Assembly (NCBI GenBank): GCA_026120185.1
Contig: JANUWF010001726.1
Coordinates: forward strand, 144,501 to 208,500
Source of the DNA: Voacanga thouarsii
Taxonomy: Eukaryota; Streptophyta; Magnoliopsida; Gentianales; Apocynaceae
Direction of reading: 5' to 3'
DNA length: 64,000 bases
Part shown: positions 45,495-57,400 of the stretch, in pieces
Layout of the letters: each line of letters begins with the position of its first letter
How positions within the stretch are numbered: position 1 is the stretch's first letter
Position numbers and translations under genes: made by a program
Notes under the pieces: model-generated
Database searches by the model: none
What the model was told of the DNA's origin: nothing
What the model saw: the letters and a program-made list of their open reading frames with translations, nothing else

Positions 45495-47985
45495 AAAAAT
45501 TAAAAGATTACAAGTAATTACTAGACCATTATTAATGAAAATAAATCTCCCAGCATTTGCCTGGGGATATGCTATTTTACATGCTGCAACACTTGTATAT
45601 ATAAGGCCAACTAGTTTCATAGATTCTCTCTTTTACAATTGGCTTTTGGTTAGAATCAAATATTGCTCATTTAAGAATTTTTGGGTGTGCTGTATATGTT
45701 CCAATTGTACCAAACCAACGTACAAAGATGGGTCCTCAAAGAAGAAAGTGGATATGCGTTGGATATGATTCTCCCTCTATTATCAAGTATGTTGAACCTT
45801 TGACAGGAGATGTATTCACATCAAGATTTGCTGATTGTCATTTTGATGAATCATTATTCTCTAAATTAGGGGGAGAACATAAACAGTATAAGAAAGATCT
45901 TACTTGGATAACATCATTAAATTATCCTAATCCACGGACAAGCGCGTGTAAACTTGAAGTTTAAAAGATAATTCATTTGCAAAGCATTGCAAATCAAATG
46001 CCAGATGCTTTTGTTGACTCCAAAAGAGTAACAAAATCGTATATTCCAACTATAAATGCTCCTATTCAAATTGAAATTCCAGCAGAATAAAAGATTCTAT
46101 CTATAGCTGTTGAGTCAAAAGTACGCAGAAGCGTGGCCAACCTCTGGGTGCTAAAGATAAAAATCCTCGAAAGAAAAGAGGATTAAATTATTTAGATGAT
46201 CATATTGAAGAAAAGAATGATAAAGACCAAGAGAGAACTGATGACAAAGAACTAGAAGTTGATGAAAGTAACATTGAAATATCTATCAATTATACTACTT
46301 CCGGTAGAAGTTGAAATCGGATAGAAACAATTATTGATAATATGTTTATATACAATATATCTCTTGATGTTACATAGTATAATGATGATCCTGAACCAAT
46401 ATCAGTTGATGAATGTCGGCGTAGAACAGATTGGATACAATGGAAAGATGCAATTCAATCAGAGTTAAATGCACTGACAAAAGGTGAAGTCTTTGAATTT
46501 GTTGTCCGAATATCGGAAGGTGTAAAACCTGTTGGCTACAAATGAATATTTGTACGAAAGTGCAATGAAAATAATAAAATCGTACGATATAAAGTACGGT
46601 TAGTGGCCCAAGGTTTTTCACAAAGACCAGGTATTGATTATGGTGAAACTTATTCTCCTGTTGTTGATTCTATTACACTCTGATATCTTATCAGTCTGGT
46701 AGCATATGAAAAGATAGATTTGCACCTATTAGATGTTGTCACTGCTTACTTGTATGAAAATTTAGAAAATGATGTTTAGATGAAAATCCCTGAAGAATTT
46801 CGTATGCCCGAAGCATATAAACATTATTCTCATGAAAATTATTCCATTAAGTTATAGAAATCATTATACGGCTTGAAGCAATTTGGACGCATGTGGTTCA
46901 ATCGTCTTAGTGAATGTTTCCATGTATTTTTATTAAGAAATTTTGTTCTATTATGATATTAGCTATATATGTTGCTGATATTAATCTTATTGGAACTCCA
47001 GAAGAGCTCTAAGAAGCAATTGATTATTTAAAAAGAGAATTTGAAATCAAGAATTCTGGTAAAACTAAATTTTGTCTTAGTTTACAGAATATCTAGAAAG
47101 TGGAACATTTATTCATCAATCAATATATACAACAAAAGTTCTAAAAAGATTTTATATGGATAAAGCACATCCATTGAGTATTCCAATGATCGTCCGGTCA
47201 TTAGATGTGCATAAAGATCCTTTCCGACCTCAAGAAGATGATGAAGAACTCCTTGGTCCTGAAGTACCATATCTCTGTGCAATTGGTGCATTGATGTATC
47301 TTGCTAATAATACACGACCTAATATTGCATTTGCTCTCAATTTATTAGCAAGATTTAGTTTTTCACCAACACGACGATATTGGAATGGAATTAAACAAGT
47401 CATTCAATATCTCCAAGAAACAATTAATCTTGGATTATTTTATTCAAATAAAACCAACCCAACATTGATAGGTTATGCAGATGATGACTATTTATCTAAT
47501 CCACATAAAGCGCGTTCTCAAACGAGCTATCTATTTACATGTGAAAATACTGCTATATATCATGGCGTTCTACAAAATAATCTATAGCAGCTACTTCTTC
47601 AAATGATGCTGAAATTATAGCTATTCATGAAGTAAGTTGAGAATATGTATGGTTAAGATCAGTGATTCCTTATATTCGAAAAAGTTGTGAATTATTATCT
47701 ATCAGAGATATTTCAACTTCTCTTTATGAAGATAATGTAGCTTGCATAGCTCAATTATAAGGAGAATATATTAAAGGAGATCGGACAAAACATATTTCAC
47801 CAAAATTCTTCTTTACTCATGAACTCTAGAAGAAGGTGAAATTGATGTGCTACATATTCGGTCATGTGACAACCTCGCAGATATTTTCACAAAGCATGTA
47901 CTGACTGCAACATTTGAGAAGTTGAGATATAAAATTGATATGCGTCGGTTAAAAATTTTAAAGGAATCATCTTATCAAGAGGAGT
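45495..47985 (+). pseudogene. 5'-truncated copia pol (integrase end, RT, RNase H)
   Basis: Plus strand. Integrase C-terminal half starts about 45498 (RLQVITRPLLMKINLPAFAWG, with a frameshift near 45690), continues MGPQRRKWICVGYDSPSIIKY and ends at 45964 with further readable sequence after a stop. RT spans 46400-47150: [20 protein letters not shown] and SLYGLKQ are recognisable, and the catalytic YVDD reads YVAD. RNase H runs from 47156 (LMYLANNTRPNIAFALNLLA, GYADDDY) to about 47985. Many stops. The 5' end (LTR, gag, protease, start of integrase) is missing. A 3' LTR follows at 48110. Confidence 0.85.
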
Positions 47986-48109
47986 AATAAACAGACATAT
48001 AGAATAGTGTACTCTTTTTCCTTCACTAGATTTTTTTTTTCCACTAGATTTTTATTTAGTAAGGTTTTAACGAGGCATATTTTTTATGTAATGGACATCC
48101 AAGTGGGAG

Positions 48110-48400
48110 TGTTGTGAATATGTTAGAATTAGTGGAAGCTCCACTAATTCTATTAGTGGAAGTTCCACTAATTGTAGATGTGGATGTCCACCATTAAGAG
48201 TTAGTGGAGACACCACTAATACATATTAGTGGAAGATGATGAATTCCACTAATAAGAGCTCTATAAATAGAGCTCTTCCTAAGCTTGAAAGATATATTAT
48301 TTTTGTGAGAGAATTGTGAGAGAAAAGAAAGAAGAAAAGTTTGAAGAAATTCTTGTGCAAATAATAGTTAGAGATTTATTGTGTAGATTTTATTCTAACA
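48110..48400 (+). repeat. 3' LTR of the second copia (291 bp)
   Basis: Starts TGTTGTGAATATG directly after the polypurine tract CAAGTGGGAG (48099-48109) and ends TTATTCTAACA. It contains several TTAGTGGA/TCCACTAA inverted repeats and a TATAAATA box (48262-48269) inside a palindrome. Confidence 0.85.
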
Positions 48401-49139
48401 CTGCCAAAATTTCAAAACACTCTCCTACTAGTTCTCCTTTCTCTTAGGTTTGCCTTTTTTTTTTTTTTTTTAATCAATTGTTCACTCCTCTCTTACATTC
48501 TTTTGCAGCTTGTATATGAATATTTTGTTTTCATTAATATAAAACTTTTTAAATAATATTTTTATTAAAAATAAGTTATCATATTATTTTTATGAATGAA
48601 AAAGTTGACTACAAAAATTTATATCTTTTACATGAAAGGAATTAATTTTAAAAAAAATTTAGATTAGAAATACATTTAATTTAACATAATGGGTATACAT
48701 TTATTTTTGTCATTAAGGTTTGAAACTTGTGGATATATATTGACACATTATTTTGGATTGTATTACATGTTTATTTAATATGCCTATGTAGAGAAATTAG
48801 GAGGCCAAATATTATTCCAGTATGGGTTGAAGTTGAAGAATATATTTGGAATGATTAAATTTAAAGAGCTTGGATTCATTGATTTTATTAGTTATTAATT
48901 TATAAAGTATTGTTTATTTTTGTTATTCCCCTATCATATTTTAAAATTGATTATTTACTATTTTAAGATATTTCAACTTTTTTGACACTTTAACTCTTAA
49001 AACAAACAGAAAACCTTGACAATCCTTCTCCTAATCATTGAAGGAAACAAAATTAGTAAAACTAAGATTCATTAATCTCTGGTTGCTCTTCTCCTAAGAT
49101 TTCATGGCTGTTTTTAAAAGTCAATCTGGACACTGTTGA
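48401..49139. other. Spacer, no gene seen
   Basis: AT-rich, with a T run at 48457-48470. No protein-like frame or RNA gene recognised. Confidence 0.55.
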
Positions 49140-49360
49140 TTTACTCATAAGTCCCTCTAAAAAGTAAGTAATGCAATAGAGTCCTCACTAAGTGGGTCCC
49201 AATATAATTACAATAAAAGCTAATATGAGCAATAAATGCTAGATCCAAACACACTTGGGTCTGCTATTTAAGCGTACTGCATATGAAAAGGATAAAAGCA
49301 AATGAAAACATGAAGTAAATATAAAATGTAAAAAGCATACCAAAATAGGAAATAATGAAA
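49140..49360. repeat. Dispersed repeat, copy 1
   Basis: The order AATAGAGTC, AGTGGGTCCCAA, ATAATTA, AAAAG is shared with 57175-57400. No known family recognised. Confidence 0.55.
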
Positions 49361-49922
49361 AAGCAAATAATTAAATAATTAAAGTGTGACAATGGATATA
49401 AATTTTACATAACTATAAAATTTGCATCTCTTATATGAACGGGAGCTCTTAATATGCATTTTTTTCATAATAGAAGTAGAACAGTTCTCGAATCAAGAGA
49501 ACCTTCAGATAATCAAATCAAATTTGATGTTTTTATACAAAGTTTAAATTTGAATTTGATTTTCCAAGAATGACGATTATGTAACAACGAATGGAGTACC
49601 AATTTATTCAACTGGAGAATTGCAAAAACACCATGAAACAAATTATATAAAATAATAAATTATTTATTTTATTCCTCATATAAATAAAATTTTCTAATAG
49701 TATGCCAGTGGTTTGACTTCCCATACACAGACAGAGAGGATGTCTATAAGTACAGGTATTTTCTTTGCCAGAATAGTGCTCTTTTTTGGTGAAAATTTCA
49801 AAATGGGGCCTATGGTAGTAAGCGAGAATCCATTAGGGCTTTGTGTTCAAAGGATTGTGGACTGAATAATTTACATATTCCAATGGAATGCAGGAAATTT
49901 TGATTTTATACATGCATTGTTT

Positions 49923-50134
49923 GGATGGGTGACCCCTTGGGAAGTTCTCGTGTTGCACCTTTCTTTTTAAGGACGGGTCTTAGTATAATGGTTAAGTTGC
50001 TCTTTTGGTGATCAAAGGTCACGGGTTCAAACCATGGTGGAGACAGCCTCTTGGCAAAATGTTAGGGGAAGGCTGCGTACATACCGATTCTCTTCTCCTA
50101 CCCCCGCAAAGTAGGGAGCACTTGGCGCATCCCC
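49923..50134 (+). mobile_element. Chimeric SINE: 5S rRNA 3' end fused to a tRNA-derived (Au-like) SINE
   Basis: 49923-49959 matches the last part of plant 5S rRNA (GGATGGGTGACC, then TGGGAAGT, then CTCGTGTTGCACC) in about 34 of 37 positions by eye against the sequence as I know it. TTTCTTTTT follows. From about 49971 begins a tRNA-like SINE head with pol III box A TAGTATAATGG (49981-49991) and box B GGTTCAAACC (50024-50033), then ACAGCCTCTTGGCAAAATG and AAGGCTGCGTACAT, phrases typical of Au SINEs. The whole is flanked by an 18-bp direct repeat ATACATGCATTGTTTGGA (49908-49925 and 50135-50152), so both parts were inserted together. Confidence 0.8.
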
Positions 50135-50152
50135 ATACATGCATTGTTTGGA

Positions 50153-50870
50153 CTTGAGTGAAAATCTAGTGATACATAATTAAAATCATCATTTAATTGT
50201 TGGTAACAATTTGTTCTAATGGTAAAAAGATTGTTATTTAAAACGTAGATCTCGAATTCTATACTAAATGACATCCCATTATTTCTACTATCTCCTTCCC
50301 CCCTCCCCTTCTAAGAGAAAGAAAAAAATAAATCTTCATTTAATTTTATTGGCTTCAATTTCAACAAGTAATCAACTCAAAACAGTAACAACACCTTGAG
50401 GTATACAAAATAACCAAAAGCTTTAATAATATTCGACACTAAACAAAAATTAAAGTTTAACTACGATGAATTATATAAGTAAAAATGACTCAAAGCTTCA
50501 ATCAAAGTTTAACTACAATGAGTTATTAAGTAGAAGTGGTCCAAAGCTTCGGTCATCCACATAATTGTCCTTATAAGGCTCATTTTTTAACCTAACATCA
50601 CTTGCATGGTAAATAGAAGTAAAACTAGTTGGCAACTCTACATTACATGCGGCAATTTTGCCCGTTATATTAACTAAATATTTTATAAAATTTTTATATT
50701 AATGAGATTACATATATGAATAAAACAAAATTCTATACTATATGTTATCTACATTGTTTCTTCTTATATATATAATGGAAATTTTTTAATAGTGAATATA
50801 AAAAGTAGAGAGCAATAATTATAATATATTATTCAAAGTTACTTCCTTACCGAATAAAGTGTGTATAAAT
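50153..50870. other. Spacer, no gene seen
   Basis: AT-rich. A phrase containing AAGTTTAACTACGATGAGTTAT is repeated nearby (about 50452-50480 and 50505-50530), but no gene or RNA was recognised. Confidence 0.5.
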
Positions 50871-51183
50871 CTGATCATATAATTGTTGCCTTACGAAAAG
50901 GGAGCCGACAGAAATGTCGATCGGCTACTCTTTCGATGAACATAAACAGTTTGATGAAAAGATGAATGGATGAGACGGACCTTTTAAAAGATGTGGGTTC
51001 CTTGAACTTACTATAGAAAGGGTCCAAGCAAGCAGAAATATTGCACACAAAAGCAAAACGAAATTGAACACGATGTATTTTGATTAAAATGATGAATGAA
51101 TACAAAACACTAGAATTGGTAATCAAAGCAACGTCAAATGGAAAATTTGTAATCAAAGGAGTAAAGAAACCTGTAAAGCAAAC

Positions 51184-51243
51184 GTGAACAAAGCTGTGAA
51201 CAAAGCTGTAAACAAAGTTGTAAGAAAAGCTGTAAATGAAAGC
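51184..51243. repeat. 12-bp tandem repeat, about five copies
   Basis: Units GTGAACAAAGCT at 51184 and 51196, then variants GTAAACAAAGTT, GTAAGAAAAGCT and GTAAATGAAAGC. The 67-codon minus-strand frame over it is low-complexity and not credible as a gene. Confidence 0.85.
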
Positions 51244-51299
51244 AGTGAAGCAAACTGTAAAAAATGTAGAAAAAAGGAATTGAAAACTGGAAAAATTTG

Positions 51300-54200
51300 G
51301 TAATTTGGCTTGAGATGAGTGTTGGTGTCTTCTTCAATCTGGGATTCCTGCTTGCTATATACTTGCTGTGGTGCAGCTGCCGACTTCCGAATGTGGAGAA
51401 GATCCCATTTCGTTGCCCGTCCTAAGCGGTTGAGAACGGTAATGTCTTGCCGATGGTACCGTGGTGTGCGGGTGATAGCTCATCGGCTCTTGGTTCCGAT
51501 GTTGACCGAGTACAGCCACTGAGGATTTTCCTTAATGTCATAATCTGTTTAGCAGAAGTCAAATCGGCTTCAGCTGAAAGTTACCGTTGCAACGGATCGG
51601 CTAAAAATGATGTCAACAATAATAAATTATATTTCTTCGGAAATAATCATGTGATGTATTCAGTTTTTTAATTTTTTTGGTAGGTGATCATTAGTTTTGA
51701 TACTGTCAATGGCAAGCAGTAAGACGTTGTAAGTCGAATTCAACCTTATCAATGCATGAGATCTTCTTATATTTAAAGGTGTAGGAGACCGTTAGTTCTG
51801 ATGCTAGGAATTACGCTCATGGTTTGTCAATTCTACCGTTTAACAACTTCCTCAAATTACCAGTGAAGTCATCTTTTTATGAAATCAAATAGTGTCATTG
51901 AAGTTGAAATTGTTGTTCCCATAATAGAACTCAACTTCTTTTCTTCCTCCTCTTTGTGATGAAGCCAAGGACTCCCTTGCTTGAAGCATTTTAGTTGTGG
52001 CATTTTATCTAAAACATACTCTTAAAAATCAATATTGCATTGATAGTTTTATTATTCAAGTCATATAAATTAAAATATTAGTAATTATATTATATAAACG
52101 AAATGAATTCGAAAAATATTGACAATATTATTATTCCAACTGAATAAATTATAATATTAATTTTTAATTTTATAAATTCGTTGGAAATTTTAAAATTATA
52201 ATTATATCTATTAAAAGAAAAAAAATAAAATTGTAATCCAAATATACTTTTCATATTTGAAAACCTAATTAAACCTTATGATAGTGGAATAAAATTATTG
52301 TATTCCATAATGTGTTGCACACTTTTTGAGTTCACTTACGAGTCTCATAAAAATTAGCTTAACGTATACCTTTCCTTCAAATTTGATAAACTCAGCAACA
52401 CAGAGAATGATTACATAATGTTGGTGATATGACTAAGGGTTAGTTTGCATATGTCTGACTTGTTATTTAATAAAAATTAAAGAATTTAAGCATATCGAGG
52501 CACTCTTCTTTTTCAATCTCATTCCACTTGATTCACTCCTTAATTAAATGTACCTTTTAAACACAAAGGATATTAGCATAATATCAAGTATCCCAACAAT
52601 TGAATGGTGCTGTTGTTTCTGAGAAAGATGAGCCAAGTCCACCAAAGAGGCTGTATTGAACTCACTTTAAACTGAATAATCTCTAACTATTCGAATATTT
52701 TCTCCAAAAGGATTCATGACAGATTCACTCATCAAAATGGGGTTGTTGGACATAACGAAGAGGTACCAGCCAACGATTCAATTAAAAACTTGTAACCCTT
52801 TGGAATTGGTGTCCGTATGATCACACATTCTGTCAATGAAGGAACATTAGTATTCAAGTCGAAAAACCTAGCCACCAGGAAAAGTAGATGGAAGTCAGCA
52901 CTTTGCTCCACTAAGGGATTTTTTCATCAATCAAGATGGTTTTTCAAGTCACTCATGGTCATTGGCACATTTATGTTGAGAGAGCCCTGCATCATGATAA
53001 AAGTTTCATTTAAGAATTACTTCAACATGGTGAAGATAATCCTTGAAACTTAAAGTTTACTAGAACAAATTAGCAAAAGGATCTGAAAAGAGCACATATT
53101 TGTAATCCCCCCCCCCACCCCACCCCACTCCAATCGACGATTAAAAAAAAATTGTAAATAAAAGTAAAAAAATCCCCTGAAGAGAAAGGTGAAGTACAGA
53201 TTAGACTGCATACCTTAAGAATTCAGGTCACTAAATAGGTGAACTAAATGTGTCTATAGCTCCTCAAGGTCCAATTCTAGATATATATGCCTTTTCTAAG
53301 TTAGGGTGGAGAAAAAACATCTGAGCACACTTCTTTTTTAACTTGCTATTATAGCATAGCAAGTGTGTGTGTATTTTTTGTCACCTAGAAGTGAAAAAAA
53401 AAAAAAAGGAGATGCTACCATACAAGAAAGTAATCTTCAAGGTGCATAAAGATAGCAAAAGGTATTGGTCCTGACTCTAGAGTAGCAAATGGAATTAAGT
53501 TCCAATCATGCAGTTAACTGCCCAAGATGACAAGGCATAAAGCATATGGAAGAAAGTTTCCATCTATGTGGTTAAATACTGCTGATGCAATAGAGATGGT
53601 ATTAAGCTTAAGTAGTATCATCTTGCAACACTAACATCCAGTAGCCTCCTCCATCACTAGTGAATAAGTTGTTAAAGTTAGGCAGTCAGTCAATCCTGAT
53701 ATTTAGTTATGTGGACACAAAATTCATTAGTCCAAATATACTTAACTTGAACCTACACCTGCCATAAGATTCAATTATATTTCAATTTATTTATTCTTTT
53801 TTCCATTTGAGCTCCATGACATTGTTTATATTCTTAAATAACCAAGCATATTCAGTGGCAGCAAAGGAAGAAAACACCCTATGTTCAATTAGGGTTAACC
53901 ATCACAATAGACTACATACCCAATATGGATAGCTACAAGCAAACATATGTTAACAATGGACTATGATGTCAAAGTTAGTTTTTACAGTTATGTTTTGCCC
54001 TATTCCAAGGACTTTGTCATACCTAAAAATCTATGAATATGGACATAAGACCATGTCTATGTACATAAGAACACAACATGAAATTTTTGCAATTCTTAGA
54101 AAGATAAACATTTTGCCTAACATGATGGAAATTGATTGTGAACATTAGGAGCACACCATTACCTCCAAGCATGTTAGTAAAGGATTACATCAAATAATTA

Positions 54201-54640
54201 CTTAAAATTTGAGTAAGATAATAAGGCACAAAGAGAGCTTGCAAGAAATACAAAAATATGAGGTATTATATACAACTGGAATTTATACAAGGAAAGAAAC
54301 TAAAACCCTAAGCTTAAAGTAAGACAATGAGACAGATTAAGAAAAGCCAAATAAATAGCACATCAAATTATATCAATAACGATCCAAAAAAAAAAAAAAA
54401 GAAGAAGAAGAAGAATGGTGAGTCAAGTACAATCTACATGGTCTAAGTATAAAAGAATTAATTGCTTTGCCAAGTCAAAAGGGTTCTAACTCTCTATATA
54501 GTGATTCATTGTCTAAATCTTTTAGGCACACAACATGACTTAGAGAAGTAATAAAACGAGGAAGTAGGAGTAGCCATACCACAAAGCAAACAAACATAGA
54601 AAACAAATGTGCTGTAAATAGGAACAACAGAACAGAGGAG
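51300..54640. other. Long stretch without a recognisable gene
   Basis: 51300-51650 is less AT-rich, with repeated ATCGGCT/CGATCGGCT phrases, and may be retrotransposon LTR or leader. 52800-53050 has a 78-codon plus frame without a recognisable domain. A C-rich run (CCCCCCCCACCCCACC) lies at 53107-53127 and A runs at 53396-53408 and 54386-54400. Nothing else could be supported. Confidence 0.4.
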
Positions 54641-54644
54641 CTTA

Positions 54645-55235
54645 CTATTTCCAGTTGGGAGGAAGCTTCTTGCTCAGCTTGTAATAATGAGCAAAGCTGT
54701 GAATCCTGCTCTCCACCAAAATCAATTTGAACTTGGAGTCCTTGTCCTTCATGTTCCTTTCAAATGTTTCGTAAAAGCAATGGCCTTCTTGATCAAATGG
54801 TAAAGATCCTCGAGAATCTTAGCTCCAAGCCCTAACCACGAAACAATAACTCAATATCATCCCTTTCAAAAAAGAGCACCACCAAATGAGGTTAGATTCA
54901 CAACACAATACCCAATGAAATCGGAGTGATTTCGTTGTTTTATCATTACCATGATCCATTAAACACTCTTCATCTAAGTAATACTGTAAGAGTCATGAAG
55001 AATAACAACGATCTGCAATGGCGTTGTTCCCCTTTGCAAACTTGTAGATGTTCTCTTAGCCTTTCAAAAAAATTGTAAAATAAATAAAAATCAGTACCAA
55101 AATGATACATTTTGGAAAAAGTAATCAACATAGAAATGTATGAATTTGACTAAAAACATACATCTTGAGCAGCGATTGTGTGCGAGGTAGGAGGAGTTTT
55201 CTTTTAAGGCAGTGTAGAAGCAGCAAAGACACCCT
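54645..55235 (-). pseudogene. Ribosomal protein S13 (uS15, cytosolic 40S) pseudogene
   Basis: Minus strand, three exon-like pieces. 55158-55235 reads ASTLP-KKTPP then AAQDV, matching the family's ASALPYKRTPP and SSQDV. 54955-55060 reads ENIYKFAKG, then, after a frame change, TPLQIVVILHDSYSI, where the family has TPSQIGVILRDSHGI; stops follow. 54645-54835 reads [15 protein letters not shown], then, after a one-base loss, [20 protein letters not shown] and [10 protein letters not shown]. The spaces between behave as introns, so this is a duplicated gene copy and not a processed retrocopy. Frameshifts, stops and a missing C-terminal end (the family continues past W-K) make it a pseudogene. Confidence 0.8.
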
Positions 55236-55700
55236 TACTAAAATTAATCTAGAAAAGGAAAAACAAACCATCAACCTCTACTTTGCTCAAAATCAGACTA
55301 AAGAGAGAGATAGATAATTGAAGGAAGAGAGATGTACTCACAGCTTCTAGCTTAAAAATGATAGTGAAAAGGGTTTTAGATTCATCGTCATCAAAAGGAG
55401 ATATTGAGGGAGGAATTATCAAATAAATATGGGGAGAAGATAAAAGGTGAAATGGTGGGGTGGCTAGTGGATTGAAAATGTTATCTCTACAAATCCCAAT
55501 TTTCATATAACTGGCGTAACAATTGGAAAGAGGTAAATATAACTGAAATAACATAAATACTGTGTATCTCTGCATTATCTTCTTATTATTAGATTACTTA
55601 TTTGTTCGTTATAAATTTATTACTTTTTTTTTTGTGATGATCTTAAATTTTATAATAATTATAATAACAATATAATATTTATTTTTTAGAAAAATATTAT
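55236..55700. other. Spacer upstream of the S13 pseudogene
   Basis: May include decayed first exon and promoter of the pseudogene, but I could not place its start. The 108-codon minus-strand frame at 55249-55575 has no recognisable domain. Confidence 0.4.
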
Positions 55701-55705
55701 TAATA

Positions 55706-56260
55706 AATGTCTGCTTTATTTATAACGATCAAACTAATCTTAACCATAAAAATGTTAATTAGAAGTGTTGATGAGATTAATACTATTCATAATATAAAAT
55801 ATATAAAGAGCTCTATTAGATCTATACTATTAATTAGAAAAATTGAAAAGTAAAAAATAAAAATTGTTTAGAAAATATGTTTAGACAATTCACTCCCCTC
55901 TTCATAAAATTAGAATATATATTTAGAATAGCTAAAATTAATATCCAAAGTCTCTTCGTAAAGTATTGATGAGATTAATATCCTAATAATATATATAACA
56001 GAATAGATAATATCCATAATTTAAAAAAATAATGTCAAATGTCTAGTTTATCCATAACAATCAAATCAATCTCAACCATTGAAAATGCTACTTGAAAATG
56101 TTGATGAAATTACTACCATTCATAATGAAATACAAAAGATTTTATTAGATCTATACCATTAATTAATTAGAGAAGTTGAAAATGTAAAAATTAAAAATTA
56201 ATTTAAAAAATTTATATCGATAATTCACTCATTTTTTTACTTTTAGTATACATATTTACT
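55706..56260. repeat. Two diverged tandem copies, about 310-325 bp apart
   Basis: 55706-55940 and 56030-56260 share, in order, TGTCTGCTTTAT/TGTCTAGTTTAT, a CAATCAAA block, GTTGATGA, ATTAGATCTATAC, and ACAATTCACTC/ATAATTCACTC. Non-coding. Confidence 0.65.
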
Positions 56261-57170
56261 TATTTTGATTAGATTAGATAAATACACCTAGCAAAGATTC
56301 TTTCTTTAAATGTGTCCGTAAAAATATAATTATGCAATTTATTACATAAATAAACTTAAACCCTGAACAAAGAAATATCTTTTCAAAAACCATATTTCCT
56401 TTAGTAATTCAAAGGAGTAACTTAAAGAACATTTGAAAAAATTAAAAGAAACTTGTTTCTGAATTGGTGCCTAGTGCAACCATAAGGTTACTGTCGGTTA
56501 CATTGTCAGACGAGTTCTAGGTCTAGCAAAACAAGCGTAATCGCTATTTCCCTGCAATTGTTGGCACAAAAAGCCATTCAAAAACCTCCAAAATACACCA
56601 CAAATCATTGCAATTTCTTTCAAAACATGACTACAATGAAACTGCCTTTTTTAGGACAACTTTTAATTAGCAAGAATTGAATTCAGAGGCATTAACCAAG
56701 CTTTAAATGAAACAAGCAGTTCATTATATAGCTCACGATTAACTTCAACAAATTCATTGATTCAACTGATCAATGTCCTAACTATTTCTCCTGTTAAGAA
56801 GGCCAGAACGACATAATAATTTCCTAGCTATTTCTCACAAAGGTTTAAGAATGTCCCCTAACAGAAATCCAAAGAAAAGAAACCATGAGCCAATGGAAAA
56901 ATTACAGTTTTATGCTCCAAACACTGAACACATATATTACTTAGCATTCTATAACTTTACACATTAAATTTGCACATTGTCAATCTAATTTTTGTAACTA
57001 AAAGTAACAATTTCGCAAGAAACATAGAAATATTTTTAATATAAATAATTTTAAAAAAAATATATGAAATAGACTAGCACGGGCAAGGGACAATAAAATC
57101 CACGTCTCCATATTTGCCTTCCCTTGGTAGGTTAAGAAAGTGAATCTCCTGTCCTATAGGGCTGGGCTCC
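56261..57170. other. Spacer, no gene seen
   Basis: AT-rich intergenic-type DNA; no coding frame, tRNA or known repeat recognised. Confidence 0.5.
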
Positions 57171-57174
57171 TTAC

Positions 57175-57400
57175 TTAAGTGAAAAAATTATCTTACTCTG
57201 ATAAATAAGTAATTGAATAGAGTCTTTACTTAGTGGGTCCCAACATAATTATGATTAAAAGACAGTATGAGCCATAATTCTAAGACAAAACACTAGCAGG
57301 TGGTTAGTATTTTATACATATTGTGTATTGAAAATAGAAAAGGAAATGTAGAAAAAATGAAAATTTAAAATTTAAAAAGGTAATCAAAATATGAAAGGTT
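57175..57400. repeat. Dispersed repeat, copy 2
   Basis: Counterpart of 49140-49360, sharing AATAGAGTC, AGTGGGTCCCAA and the following A-rich phrases. Confidence 0.55.

Noticed and set aside
49923..49959. A 5S rRNA gene
   Set aside because: Only the last 37 nt are present; the internal promoter and 5' two thirds are missing.
49971..50040. A tRNA gene
   Set aside because: Box A and box B are good, but no acceptor stem or anticodon arm folds, and SINE body and target repeats surround it.
52817..53053. 78-codon plus-strand gene
   Set aside because: No recognisable domain, no promoter or intron signals, and protein-like phrases on both strands; not enough to call a gene.
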